Below, one piece after another: positions 10,723-22,467 of a stretch of 64,000 nucleotides of DNA. The position numbers and the translations under genes were made by a program. The stretch comes from Hydrangea macrophylla (taxonomy: Eukaryota > Streptophyta > Magnoliopsida > Cornales > Hydrangeaceae): NCBI GenBank assembly GCA_033977485.1, contig CM066998.1, forward strand, positions 55,580,274 to 55,644,273, written 5' to 3'. Position 1 is the first letter of the stretch. Each line of letters opens with the position of its first letter. Under the pieces are notes generated by a model. That model saw only the letters and a program-made list of their open reading frames with translations, made no database searches and was not told the DNA's origin.

Positions 10723-11085
10723 GCGCTACCAAAGAGTGGAGAAAGGTATGTGATCTATAGTGATGCATCGCACCAAGGACTTGGTTGTGTGCCTATGCAA
10801 GACGGGAATGTTATTGCATATGGATCCAGACAGTTGAAGGTACATGAGAATAACTATCTTACACATGATCTGAAATTGGCAGCAATAGTGTTTGCATTGA
10901 ATATTTGAAGACACTATCTCTATGGAGAAATGTTTAGCTTGAAGCATTTGTTCTCTCAGAAGGAATTGAACATGCGACAACGAAGATGGATGGAATTACT
11001 CAAGGACTATGACTTTTTGTTGCAATACTATCTAGGTAAAGCAAATGTCGAACCAGATTCTTTAAGTGGTAGACCTTGGTAGACC
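10723..11085 (+). pseudogene. RNase H domain of element A, broken
   Basis: Seen: [14 protein letters not shown] (first catalytic Asp), [27 protein letters not shown] (the Glu of the usual HDLEL position is Lys here), [14 protein letters not shown], and [14 protein letters not shown] at the end. The usual AD dyad near the C-terminus reads EPD. A TGA interrupts it near 10906. It continues the pol order of element A. Confidence 0.75.
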
Positions 11086-11364
11086 TTGATTAGTGATCAC
11101 TACATTATTAATTCGAGGATGGCAAGAATTGGAAGTGTTAGATGAGTTTGACCTACAGCCAGTGGAGTTTACAGGAGAACAACATTTTGGATGCCTTATG
11201 GTACATCCAACTTTGATTAGCTGTATCATAGCAGCTCAATAGACAACGGGATATTTGAAGTTATGGTTTGCCAAGATGTCAGCCAAGGAACCAGTGGTTT
11301 AGAGTATTGGTACTGACAAAGCCTTGTGATGTAAAGATAGACTCTGTGTGTTTGACAAAGAAAA

Positions 11365-12639
11365 TCTCTGGAAAAAATATTAGATGAAGCACATAAGTTA
11401 CAGATGACTATTCATCCAGGAGGTACAAAGATGTACAAGGACTTGAAGCGGATATTCTGGTGGGAAGGAATGAAGCGAGAAGTTGCTGAGTATGTATCTC
11501 ATTTTCTTACTTGTAAGCAAGTAAAGGCAAAACATCATAAATAACCTGAACTTCTACAACCAATACCAATTCCCCAATGGAAATGGGAACATATAGCCGT
11601 GGATTTTATGGTAGGGTTGTCGAAGTCATAACAGAACCACGACGCTATTTAGGTAATTATGGATCGACTTATGAAGACTGCGCATTTCATTGCCTATAGT
11701 ATGGCGTATCCAGTGGAATGTTTGAGCTGGATGTACCTACAACACGTTGTATGGTTACACAGTGTACTTGTGTCAATTGTATTAGATAGAGATTCACGCT
11801 TTACTGCAGAGTTTTGGAAGAGTCTCCAGACAGCAATGGGAACAACATTGAACTTGAGTTCAGCTTTTCATCTACAGACTGATGGACAGACTGAACGAGT
11901 TAATCAAGTAATGGAAGATATGCTATGCGCTTGCATCATAGATTTTGAGAGTTCTTGGGAGACACACCTACCATTGATCGAGTTCGCCTACATCAGTAGC
12001 TACCATACGAGTATATGGATGGCACCATTTGAAGCTTTGTACGAACGACCTTACCGATCGCCGCTATGTTGGCCCGAAGTCGGAGATACTCAACTTCTTG
12101 GGCAAGAAATGGTATGAGAAACAAGCGAGAAGATACAGATCGTATGTGAGAAGATGAAAATAGCTTAGACCCGACACAGGAGTTATGCTGACAAACAATG
12201 CAAAGACTTAGAATTCGCCATTGGAGACCACGTGCTACTTAAGGTTTCACATGTTCGAGGCAACGTTAGATTTGGTCAGAAGAGAGGTAAGTTATCGCCT
12301 CGATTCATTGGACCGTTCAAGATTCTAGAACTTGTTGGAAATGTTGCTTATCGACTTACGCTGCCGCCGAAGATGTTAGGAGTGCACAACATTTTCCACA
12401 TCAATATGTTAAGGAAGTGTGCCTATAACCCATCGCACAAGATCAACTTCGAAGACATTGAAGTCAACGACAATGTTACATTCAACGAAGGACTAGTACG
12501 GATCCTAGATCATGGAATCAAGAAGCTCAGAAACAAGGAGATTCTGTTGGTGCAGATTCAATGGAAGCATCATGATGAAGGAGAAGCCTCGTGGGAGCTA
12601 GAGTCAGAGATGCTTGAGAAGTTTCTGTTTTTGTTTTAG
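11365..12639 (+). pseudogene. Integrase with C-terminal chromodomain, element A
   Basis: The N-terminal zinc-binding region keeps HPGGTKMYKDLKRIFWW but only one Cys pair element is clear (FLTCKQVKAKH). The core keeps all three acidic residues in AVDFMVGL, LDRDSRFTAEFW and TDGQTERVNQVMEDML. Stops occur near 11543 (TAA) and 11628, among others. The C-terminal ORF (12232-12639) has the GPF..LELVG..AYRL.LP fold, then a chromodomain ending: VRILDHGIKKLRNKEI, QWKHHDEGEASWELESEM. In chromoviruses this domain is thought to steer integration to modified chromatin. Confidence 0.85.
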
Positions 12640-12785
12640 ACTTTGTTTGTTTTTTATTTCGAGGACACAATCCTTAATGAGTGGTGGATATTGTAATACC
12701 CTGTACTTTTGGAGTGTATACTAATAAATAAGACTTCGTATTTGTACTTGTATGACCCTTACCCTTCATTTGGTAAATTTTGGTT

Positions 12786-12983
12786 ACCAATCGATTATTT
12801 TTTTATTTCAATCGATTGCCACTATTTACATACCAATCGATTGCCATGTTTTCCAAACGATTGCCATTCTACTGACCTAAATTCATTACGTGGCATATAC
12901 CAATCAATTTTCATTGACACATAATCGATTGCCTTCAAATATCTGTAACCAATTGATTTCCATTAGTACCAATCGATTGGCAT
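12786..12983. repeat. CAATCGATTG cluster 1 in 3' LTR of A
   Basis: Counterpart of 4487-4662. Several sites differ from the 5' LTR copies (for example caaacgattg, caattgattt), so the sites decay faster than their surroundings. Confidence 0.8.
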
Positions 12984-13473
12984 CTGCTAAGATAAGTTTT
13001 CTTCTTCGCTTCATATTTTGACACATGATACTTTTTCCCTCTATATATATGCATTCATTTCGTGGCCTTGGGGGCAGTTTACACAGTCTTGAGAAGGAGA
13101 GAGAGACACACACCTTATGAGATATATATATACACATCCATACATATATCTTTTTCTATATAAAAATACACACAGTATCTTGGGCAGAGGAAGAAGATGT
13201 GAAGGAAGAAAACAAAAGAAGTAGAAAGAAAAAAGAAGGAGAGATAGAAAGAGAGGCAGAGAGACAGAGATAGAGGAGAAGGGAAGAGAAGATAGAGAAA
13301 GCTTGGAAGCTCCATAGCTCAACATACACCCAAACACACCCTAGGTGAGTTCTAAAATCACATGGTCTCACTACATACTGTTTTTATAAGTTTACATGAA
13401 GGTTAGACATATTAAATACATCCTCAAGACGTTTATATATTTTGTTTTAGATTTTTGCTGGAGAAGACGAAAT

Positions 13474-13664
13474 ACCAATCGATTAGACTTTTCCCAATTG
13501 ATTGAGATCAGTTACGTCCCAATCGGTTGGATAGATTCCCAATCGATTGCCATTATTTATAACCCAATTGATTGCCAAAGTTAGCAATCGATTGACAGTG
13601 TTTTGGATCCAATCGATTGACATGTGTCCCAATCGATTGACCCTTGTCCCAATCGATTGGCATT
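13474..13664. repeat. CAATCGATTG cluster 2 in 3' LTR of A
   Basis: Counterpart of 5136-5366 with about nine copies. Some positions that are TpG in the 5' LTR are CpG here and the reverse, showing independent decay. Confidence 0.8.
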
Positions 13665-14005
13665 ACCAGAACATGGATTGTTTCTTTTGTTTATTATATA
13701 AAGGGTTCGATTGTTCGATTCTTGATTCAGACTTCTATTATGTGATTATGGGTTGATCACGGATAATGTGACAACAAAGATAAGTATGATTAAGAATCAC
13801 AGATTAACGTGATGATGTTAGATACTATGCGGTCATGTATGAGTTCGATATCTGTTCATTTCAATCAGAGTAGTCAGGCCACAATGGAAAGTCATGTATC
13901 AATGTTTGTACAGAGCATAAGTAGGTTTGATAAGTTTTGGGTATAGTACGTGGGCAAGGCTAAGTAATCCTGAGATAGCCAAATGATCCATGTTATATCC
14001 TTAAC

Positions 14006-14762
14006 GAGCGGTGGATGGGGATCACTAGTTTACTTCGATGAGTCGTGGCAATAGATTAAATATGCTGTTGTTCAAAGCATCATATCCCTGACATGCGGTT
14101 GATGGGTTATATCCTTAACGAGCAGGGGATGGACTGACGTGGTGTCCATGACATGCAGTGGATGGTATATATCCTTAACGAGCGATGGACAGAATGATGG
14201 TATGTTATATAAGTTAAACTATTGAGTCTATTCTTTCAGCTGAGGTATGTTGGTAATCGTGTCGATTATCCATCTTAGGATAATAAGACGATAAGGGTTC
14301 AGCAACAACGTTGAATGAAGAGAAGATTTTACTTAGTAGAACTATATCTTATGACTTTCATAAGTTGTTATTACGTTATATAATTGGTACCTTGTAAGTT
14401 GTGGATGGGGATCACTATTATACTTTGATGAGTTGTGGTAGTAGATTTAAACATGCTGTTGTTCAAAGCATCGTATCCCTGACATGCAGTAGATGGGTTA
14501 TATTCTGAACGAGTGGGGGATGGACTGACATGGTGTGTATGACATGCGATGGATGGTATATATCCTTAATGAGTGATGGACAGAATGATTGTATATTATA
14601 TAAGTTAAACGACTGAGTCTGTTCTTTCAGTCGAGTTATGTTGGTTATCGTGTTGATTATCGGTCTTAGGATAATAAGACGAGAATGGTGTAGTAACGAC
14701 GTTGAATAAAGAAAAGATATTACTTAGTAGAACTATATCTTATGACTTTTATAACTTGTTAT
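14006..14762. repeat. Tandem duplication inside 3' LTR of A
   Basis: 14006-14398 and 14400-14762 are two head-to-tail copies of the segment beginning gtggatggggatcact. The 5' LTR has one copy. By eye the second copy differs at many more positions than the 5' and 3' LTRs differ from each other. Confidence 0.8.
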
Positions 14763-17700
14763 TGTGGACACGCGGAATTCCACCCCTTGTTTGTTTGAAA
14801 TTGTTTTGAAAAGAAAAAGAAAAGGTCTGTTGAAAACAAATACAGAATTGCCACTTGGTCTTTAAGGAACCAAGATACCTAATTTGACTCACCAAACGGA
14901 TAAAGGGCACCGGCCCTTCATAACCAAAGAACTTGGTTTGGGGTTTTGGTACGAGAGAGGAAGTAGCCTTTGTCACGACTAAAACACCCTCAACTCGCCC
15001 CGTCTCTCGACGGGCCTCAATTAGCATCCAAATAATCATCTTTTACTATGTTTGGTTCGACAATTAATACTCTGATAGTATATTACATCACACAAGAATT
15101 TTGAAATGGAAGATTGAAAGATACGATATCATTCAAAAGATCTAAGCCAAGTATCACACAATGTAAAGGTGAAAGATCACACAAACAAACTTAGGAAAAA
15201 TCGTCTAATCACATATCAAGTAATCAAGTTTTCCTGATCTAGAAGGGGACATGGATTGTTCTTGAAGCAAATAATCAAAGAGATCAAAATATGATTAGCA
15301 AGCTAGAGTGATGCATGTTAATCTTTGGGAAAAGAAGACCTCTAAATCCCCGGGACGGATAAGAAAGGAGGATTAGATCGAGGGGAAGCATGAACATGTG
15401 ATCATGATCATTCCTTATAATCTTCTTAGATTAGGAGTTACAAAAACCCCAAATCTTGCATGAATGCAATGTATGATCCCAGAATGTTCAAAGGTTGTTG
15501 TGTGTTTGTGTACATGGACTTTCTAAAGTAACTTAGAAGTCTAAAAAGATGAATGAATGCATGGGGGAAATCATCATGGGATACGTACAAATGTAGTATG
15601 GACTACTTCTTAAGATATGAACAAATTTGAAGTACATATAAGCATCAAATCAATGGATGGAAGTAAAAGTATACTTGTTGTGAATAGTGGACAGAAGAGT
15701 GACTTGATTTTGTGAAAAATGGAAAGTAGGGTTAGAAATATTTTCAATGCATGATTTTTTTTTATGTAGATCATCCTTATTGTGTCTAGAACACAAATCA
15801 AAAAGTCAATCCTCAATAACTATTACGGATTGAGAGAAATCATAAAAACAATAGAGGTCACTCGGAAACAGAGTATGTACTGTCGACTAAAATGTTGAAA
15901 AATCTTATAAAATAAAAACAAAAGATCTAGAGGCCCATATTATACAAAACGTTCCCTAAGACACTGAAGTTAAAGGAAAAAATGAGTTGGGATCACTCCT
16001 TTTGGAAAAGTTTTCTATAAAACAAGGTGAAAGTCAACCAAGCTGCTGTGACAGCAAAAATAGAATATCTTGAGAGAATGTTTGGGTCCAAATGGACCAC
16101 TTTCAAGCGCTTTCAAGTCAAGCCAAAAATCATGGGTGTTCTATAATGAGTTAGGAAGACTTTCCAAGTGGTCTTGCATCCATACCTTGAGTATTGAACT
16201 CTGAATAATTCTTTGAAATTAAATAACTCACTTTTTTGAAGGTTTTTGAGAAAACAAGGTATATTTCTTAAAATCCAAATATTGGGGGTTTTAGGAGAGC
16301 TTTGAAATAGGGGTTTTGAAAGTATATTTTCAACAGTCAAAGAGGATTAAAACCATTTGTAATATCAACCATTAACTCATTTAGAGAACCTTCAAGATTA
16401 TTGGAAAGGTTTGCTTTATTTTGGAAATAACCTCAAAAATACATAGGGATGTATTGAGGTTATAATCATCCTCTATCAAACATGTTTTTGAGGTCAAGAG
16501 CTACTATCCATAAGGAATCACTCACCTCAAACTTCATGTCATCATCTAGATGATGATGAACTAGTAAGTAAATAAAGAAAATAAAAAAGAAATAAGGTAA
16601 GAACAGATGAACATTGTATATAAACAAGCAAATGAACAAATCAATAGATGATATTCAATGGTGGAACCACAAGCATTCAACCTCTCATATATGTGTATAT
16701 AAGTGAGTACATCACTCTCTAACTCATAGGAAACTCAAAGAAGATGAATAAGATTGATTGAAAGCTTGAAAATAAAAGTTTAGTTTTTAGAAAACTAATT
16801 GAAACTCACATTTTGGATTGGATTTGGAAGAAGAAAATCACTACTTCTCTCTCTCTTTCTCCCTAACTCTCTATATCTCTCTCTAATGGCTTCCAAGTTC
16901 TTCCCCAAATAGAAGCAAATGGGTCTCATTATAGGCCAAGATGGGGTGTATTTTGGATTTTTAAAAGTCTCTAATTGGTCCAAAAAGTTCAGATTATCAA
17001 AACTGCGTCGTTTTATTTGTTGAAAATTTGAATTAAAACTTAAAAATTAACAAAAAATTACAATAAAAATGAAAAATCACTCAGAGTGCCGCCGCGGGAC
17101 TTCGCCACTGCCGCCGCGGTAGTGGGCTAGTGCCGCCGCGGCAATCAACCCCCCCCCCCCCCCCCCCCCCGTTGACCAGAATTTGCATTTTGGCCCCCAG
17201 AACCCTCGGAATTTGCGAAACAGCCCTATTTTGTCCGAAATTCACAGAAAATTCATACGAAATCCAAATTGAGATTGTGATATACCATTGGAAAGGTATT
17301 GAGGTCTACTTTCCATAAAAAAATATTTTGGAGTTGGGTCACTTTGGAAAGTTTTGGGGTATTCGCTATAAAAGCCGAATTGATCGCATTTTTCACCTTC
17401 AAAAATTCATAACAAATTCGTTTTAGATCCAGAAATTATGTGCGATATACCGTTGGAAAGCTATTGACCTCTAGTATTTGATAAAAATATTTTAACATCA
17501 AAAAGGAGACTTTAATTTTTGGTCAAACTTGCAGTCAAATCAGTCAAATAGTGCACTTCCAGGAAATTCAGTGAAGTTCTAGGAGCCTCCAAAGACTGAC
17601 GTTTCCGTCCGATTTTCTTTTAAAACATATTTTAAGAATTTTCACATGATCTAGGATGATCTCGAAACTTTTGGGTGAATTCGGATGATTTTTGGTCAAA

Positions 17701-18027
17701 CCTGGGTCAAACTTGGTCAAACTTTGGTCAAACCGGTCAACGGAGACTTTCTGGGAACTTCCGGGGACTTTCAAGGGTCTCTGGGAGCTTACGATTTCAA
17801 ACATTCATCTTTTGAAATACCTTTTGTTTTTGTTTTGAACAACATCGAATGATTTCTGAGATTCTGGGCCAATCCGGAGAGTTTTGAGCTTTTAGAGGCA
17901 TTTTGGTCATTTCTTTGATTTCCTGAGAGTTAGATGCAATCTCTGAAAATCCGATCTTTATGATCACTAAGGTTTGACATGCTTGTGGCCTCCTAAATTT
18001 GTTAGCCGAAAAAATGGGGTGTCTACA
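14763..18027 (-). repeat. 3' LTR of element X (about 3.27 kb)
   Basis: On the minus strand it begins TGTAGACACCCC and ends GCGTGTCCACA, giving matching inverted termini. A polypurine tract sits directly upstream, which fixes the orientation and identifies it as the 3' LTR. Inside are a CCGCGG cluster with a 22-base C run (17088-17170) and close repeats of ggtcaaac at about 17690-17740. No second copy is in the window, so the boundary rests on termini and PPT alone. Confidence 0.65.
17088..17170. repeat. GCCGCCGCGG cluster and 22-base C tract
   Basis: gccgccgcgg-type words occur three times in about 55 bp (17089, 17110 and 17132 regions), each holding the palindrome CCGCGG. They are followed at 17149-17170 by 22 consecutive C. 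The surroundings are AT-rich, so this is a sharp local GC island. The exact homopolymer length is open to sequencing error. Confidence 0.8.
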
Positions 18028-18041
18028 GTTTTCCCCTCCTT
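18028..18041 (-). promoter_or_regulatory. Polypurine tract of element X
   Basis: On the minus strand aaggaggggaaaac abuts the LTR start TGTAGACACC. A purine-only run here is where plus-strand DNA synthesis is primed, immediately upstream of a 3' LTR. Confidence 0.7.
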
Positions 18042-18594
18042 GGCATGAACTTGCGAAGCAACGCATGTCACAAGTGAGTGCCAAAGCTTTGAAGAGACAT
18101 GTCTTTTTGGAGGCTATAGATATAGGATAAAAGCGTTGCAAAAGATGCAATGATAGAAATAAGAACGCTGAGGCTGGTTTTGGTCGTGCTCTGTATAAGC
18201 TGCCTGCGTATCCCAAGGGGAATCAGACCAGGACCTAGTTCAGGGCACAAAGGAGCAAATCATACATGCACAACAAGACACGTAGATGCTATGCTATGAG
18301 GATGATATGCAATGCGTGGATGTGATATGAATTGTGTCATAAGTCCTATCACGCCTAGTGTTTTGATCCAAGTATGAGTTGGTGCTGTGGGGTGTGTGCC
18401 ACTCTGAGTGGACTTATATCGTGCTAGTGTTTCTGACTGTGATGCAGTTATTGACCAAGATAGGGACACCAACGTTTGAAGACCCTGGATCTTGGGGCAA
18501 ACTTCTGAATTTTGGGAAGTGTGCTTCGCAAACAAATGTAATCGAACATGGGGTCCCAAAGGACGTTAATCAGAGATGAAGTTTGACAAATAAC

Positions 18595-18735
18595 CGATGG
18601 ACCTGGAAACCCTGGAAATTAGGAGATGGACACAGAAGCCCTAGGATGTTAAGTGATGGACATGAAAGCCCGAGATTTCAAGCGATGGACACTGAAGCCC
18701 CATTAATGGATATGGAAGCCCAAGATTTTGAATGA
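18595..18735. repeat. Short tandem repeats (about 30 bp) in X 3' UTR
   Basis: The phrase gatggacatgaaagccc recurs about five times with changes (gatggacctggaaaccc, gatggacacagaagccc, gatggacactgaagccc, gatatggaagccc). Confidence 0.65.
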
Positions 18736-18819
18736 GAATGATGAACATGACATGCTTCGAATTATGGTAAACTAATGATGATTAATGAATTGACGATGCA
18801 CGAATCAAGATGACTAGTA

Positions 18820-19365
18820 GATAGTGAACTACTGTGACTGTCATGGGTTGGACCAATGATTGGACTAACCGTGACTAGAAGAACTGACGGTGTACTTATT
18901 GAGGTGACAAGTCGACAGTGAACTACTGTGACTGCCATGAAATGGACCAGCGGTTTAGACTAACCGTGATCAAAAGAACTGACAATGTATGAATCGAGTT
19001 GATGAGTCGGCAGTGAACTACTGTGACTGTCATGGATTGAATCAATGGTTGGACTAACCTTGATTAGAAGAACTGACGATGTACTAATCGTGATGACAAG
19101 TTGACAGTGAGCTACTGAGACTGTTATGGATTGAACTAACAATGTACGAATCGAGATGACGAGTAGACAGTGAACGACTGTGACTGTTATGGATTGAACT
19201 AATGATGTACAAATTGAGATGACGAGTCGACAGTGAACTACTGTGACTGTCATAGATTGAACTAATGATGTACGAATCGAGATGACAAGTCGATAGTGAA
19301 CTACTGTGATTGTCATGGATTGGACCAACGGTTGGACTAACTATGATCAAAAGAACTGACGAATT
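18820..19365. repeat. Tandem repeats with 94- and 63-bp units
   Basis: The anchor gacagtgaactactgtgact or a close variant occurs at about 18820, 18914, 19009, 19103, 19166, 19229 and 19292. The spacings are 94, 95, 94, 63, 63 and 63 bp. The short unit lacks a segment of about 31 bp that includes ggttggactaacc. The minus-strand open frames here arise from the repeat period and are not genes. Confidence 0.85.
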
Positions 19366-20230
19366 GATATGCCTACTGGGGATTAAATTGAATCTGCTGA
19401 GGATGAACAACTCTTTCTTCTGAGGAAAGGATGTAGTCTTGACTGAGATACACCATATTTGTTTAGGACACTCTTCTAGAGATGAACTAGCTCTGCTGGG
19501 AGAGAAAATTCGGCTGGGGAAAGAATGGTTGCATTGTGAATAGAGTAATTCAGCTGGGGATGAAGAACATTCATGACACAATTTTGACTTGGCTGCTGAG
19601 GAGCTGGTAGAAGATAGCCAGTGTATCTTATGAACTGATTTATGAAGACAAGTGACTGTGATTGAGGGTATCACCAATACTCGAGGTTCTTGGGACTCAT
19701 ATCATATTGCAGCCTTGACAAGTGCAATAACGGTGTTCGGAACTTTTACTTGTATCCACAGGTTTTACAATTTGGGATCACTTTAAACCCACACATTTAA
19801 GACCATTAAGACAAATGGACTTCACAGGAACAATGTTGACGAGGAAAGTTGGATTGGGTTGTATGAACATTAATCTCTAATACAGTTTCGATCAGATTAT
19901 TACTGACTCAACCAAACAAGGATTGACTTGACAGAAGTAACGACACGAAGTGCCCAAATTAGCATAATTTAATGTGTCTTTGTCATAAACGATGTACCGC
20001 TTTTCTTATTTGTGCACTCCTCATCTTAATATGATAGCACTTTGTTGATGAATCTGGTTTTTGAAAATTCCTCCCTATTGATCTAATCAATTCTCTACTT
20101 CTCATAGGAAGTGCTTTGAATTAGTGCCTTAGCTTTTAGAATAAAAGATGCTCTATTTCAAAATTTTCAAAATAACTTGGTGACTTGAAAACTCGCCCTT
20201 GGTGTGAAGGGATCGTGTTAAGTAAACGGA

Positions 20231-20440
20231 GTTTGCCCCTAGTTTTAAGGGCATGAAGTGGGATCGGTAGGCAAACGAGGTAAGTGACCGAAGTTTGCCC
20301 CTAGTTTGGAGGATAGTTCATTAGAGGTTCTGGGCAAACGAGGTAGGCGACCGAAGTTTGCCCCTTGTATGAAGGGTAGATCGTAAATTCAGGCAAACGA
20401 GGCAGGTATCCAAAGTTTGCCCCTAGTGTGGAAGGTGATT
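20231..20440. repeat. Tandem repeats of about 62 bp
   Basis: gtttgcccct starts at about 20231, 20293, 20356 and 20415. Each unit ends with ggcaaacgaggtaggtgacc or similar. It lies in the same non-coding region of element X as the other repeat blocks. Confidence 0.8.
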
Positions 20441-20511
20441 TTTTGGATTGAGGCACGGACCGCGACTTTAATCTCTCAGATGCTCATAACTTTTGCCTAG
20501 GCACTAGTGAA

Positions 20512-20516
20512 GTGAC
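20512..20516. repeat. Target site duplication, left copy (gtgac)
   Basis: gtgac directly precedes the LTR start at 20517. The identical gtgac follows the second LTR at 29321-29325. A 5-bp duplication is standard for gypsy integrases. Confidence 0.9.
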
Positions 20517-21977
20517 TGATCGCCGACGAATAGTTGCCGTTTATAGTTCTAAAAATACACTTTGTTAGCCCATTTCATGTAGTTATTAGTTATTTTTTTT
20601 AAAAGTATTCTAAATTTGGTAGGATTTGGAGCTTTAACTTGAAAACGCACAAAAATTCAATGATTAGTGGCTTTGGAAGTCATTCTGGGCTCAAACGGTG
20701 ATTCCGGTGAAAGCTGAATGCAGTAGCAGTCTCGAAATATTGCATTTTTGATAAAGAATAGTTTGGATTTGAGAAATTTCTCCAGAGATATAAAATGTAG
20801 ATCTTCAAGTTACGGACGTGTGGCTTCAAACGGCGAGTCAATCCGAGTTTCGAGCAAAACGTTATCGCAATTCTACGAAAGTCGCGCAGTGCAGCGAAAA
20901 GGACCTCGCGCGAGCGACCTTTGAAAAAACCAAAAACGTATTTTATTAAATTAAAGTGCCCAGAAAAGGTGGTTTGTGTATATGACGTCCAGAAACGTAA
21001 ATATAGATGTTTTAGTGCGATTTGGCTTAGAAAAGCTTCCTAAATCCTTCCAAACTCTATATAAATCCTATTCTAACTCAAATTTAAGGTTACACATCAT
21101 TAAACAACATTAGATACATCAATATACAACTAAAATTTCAGCCATTGAAGAGAGGAAAACAAGGAGAAGAAGAAGAAGATCAAGGATTCCCATGGCCTCC
21201 TCCATCAACCTCTTGCCAATCTTCAATTCTATGGCCGCTTAAACCTAGATCTAGGGTTTCAATGAAACCCTAGCCAAGTAATAGGGTTTTATTTATGTTT
21301 TTATTTTAGTTTTATTATGTATGGATGATAGATACATGTTTAGAGGATTTTTATAAATAAATCGTACTTCTATTGATTAAAATCACTACTTTCAAAGTTT
21401 ATTCTTGTCTTCGATCTATTTTGACTGTGATGTGCTCAATGATCTATTTTTGCTGTGCTTATATAGATTATTTACATGTAATGGTGCTTAATTGAATTGT
21501 GCTATCAAGTATCCGAATAGTCCATGCCTAGATTAGACGGATTATACCACAACCCTAGTTTAGTGTGGGATAATTCGTGCTAACCGAAGATGGATTATGT
21601 TGGTGCTTGAACCATAGTTATTTTCTTGATGGAGGAATTGGGCTTGTAGCTACAATTCCCCATTATCATCCAACCTAATAAGTTAAAGTAATTCGTAAAT
21701 ACCCTTATTACAGCTAGTGGTGGATTTGCAATCCTAGGTTCCTTAAACTTATTATAAAAACAAATTTTTAATTGCTTTCATAATTTAGGTTTATTTTTCT
21801 TGTTCTTAGTTTAATAAAATCAAAATCAAAATCCGTTTTCCTTAATTAACTATATTTAGGTTTTAAAATTAAAGTGCTTTAGTAATTCAATCTCTGTGGG
21901 TTCGACCTTTACTTTCACTACTACAAATCTTTAGAAAAGTAAAGTATACTTTTTATATCTTGATACTCACAACATTA
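20517..21977 (+). repeat. 5' LTR of gag-protease element
   Basis: Starts tgatcgccgacgaatag and ends cacaacatta. It is nearly the same as 27855-29320. It contains a CG-rich palindromic stretch (about 20878-20920, with ctcgcgcgag) of the same kind as the block at 25341-25620. A small reading frame, atggcctcctccatc at 21192 on, occurs in both LTRs and is not supported as a gene. Confidence 0.9.
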
Positions 21978-21980
21978 ATT

Positions 21981-22000
21981 TTTGGCGCCGTTGCCGGGGA
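21981..22000 (+). promoter_or_regulatory. Primer-binding site, gag-protease element
   Basis: tttggcgccgttgccgggga, three bases after the 5' LTR. This site is common in plant Athila and Tat-type elements. Confidence 0.85.
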
Positions 22001-22467
22001 TTGCAAATTACTACCTTTAGTTTTAGAATCTTAGTTTAGTTAATTCGTAAATATTAGATTAGGTTTTCTTTTCTTATTTTTTGTTTTATTTTGAGTACTA
22101 ACTTTTCTTTTTATTTTGTAGTTTCTCGAGTCATCAAAATTCTAACGTTTTCGGGAGGAATAGCTTAGCGCATCAAAGGAGCTTACGCGAAAAAAGAAAA
22201 AAAAATTAAATAAATTGCTTCTTTTGAAATTCGCTTTAAACCACTGTAAGTCAGGGCGCTGTGACGCACTATTTGCATTAGTTTAGGGTTAATTGCACTG
22301 CATTAGCTAGGAAACCCGGGGTGCTGGGCTTGACGCGGTCATTGCATTACAGGATAATATTCATGCATCACTGTAATTGAGTGCTTGTTATCTTAGTTGC
22401 GTGATTGCTATTTGTTTTTTTTTTATTTGAGTTAGTGTTTGTTTTTAGTTTATTTTCTTTTTAGTTT

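Larger units (their letters stand above)
4358..14762 (+). mobile_element. Element A: Tekay-like chromovirus (Ty3/gypsy), degenerate
   Basis: Order: 5' LTR, PBS, acidic ORF, gag with zinc knuckle, protease, RT, RNase H, integrase with C-terminal chromodomain, 3' LTR. The integrase chromodomain and the TGTAATACCC LTR start place it among plant chromoviruses, by eye the Tekay/Del clade. The two LTRs are much alike outside the palindrome clusters, yet the coding region holds many stops and frameshifts. It inserted into LTR Y. The 3' LTR is cut at 14762 by element X. Confidence 0.85.
12692..14762 (+). repeat. 3' LTR of element A, with internal duplication, cut by X
   Basis: Starts TGTAATACCCTG after the spacer that follows integrase. 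It matches the 5' LTR closely through the GA-rich leader and the region 13700-14390. Unlike the 5' LTR it then carries a second, more diverged copy of about 360 bp, and it stops at 14762 where element X begins. The last roughly 500 bp found in the 5' LTR are missing. Confidence 0.85.

Noticed and set aside
13041..13371. Three overlapping minus-strand frames rich in Ser, Leu and Phe
   Set aside because: Antisense of the GA-rich leader in LTR A; the same frames occur at 4757-4978.
18960..19677. Minus-strand frames of 122 and 197 codons
   Set aside because: They arise from tandem repeats with periods of 63 and 94 bp and have no domain features.
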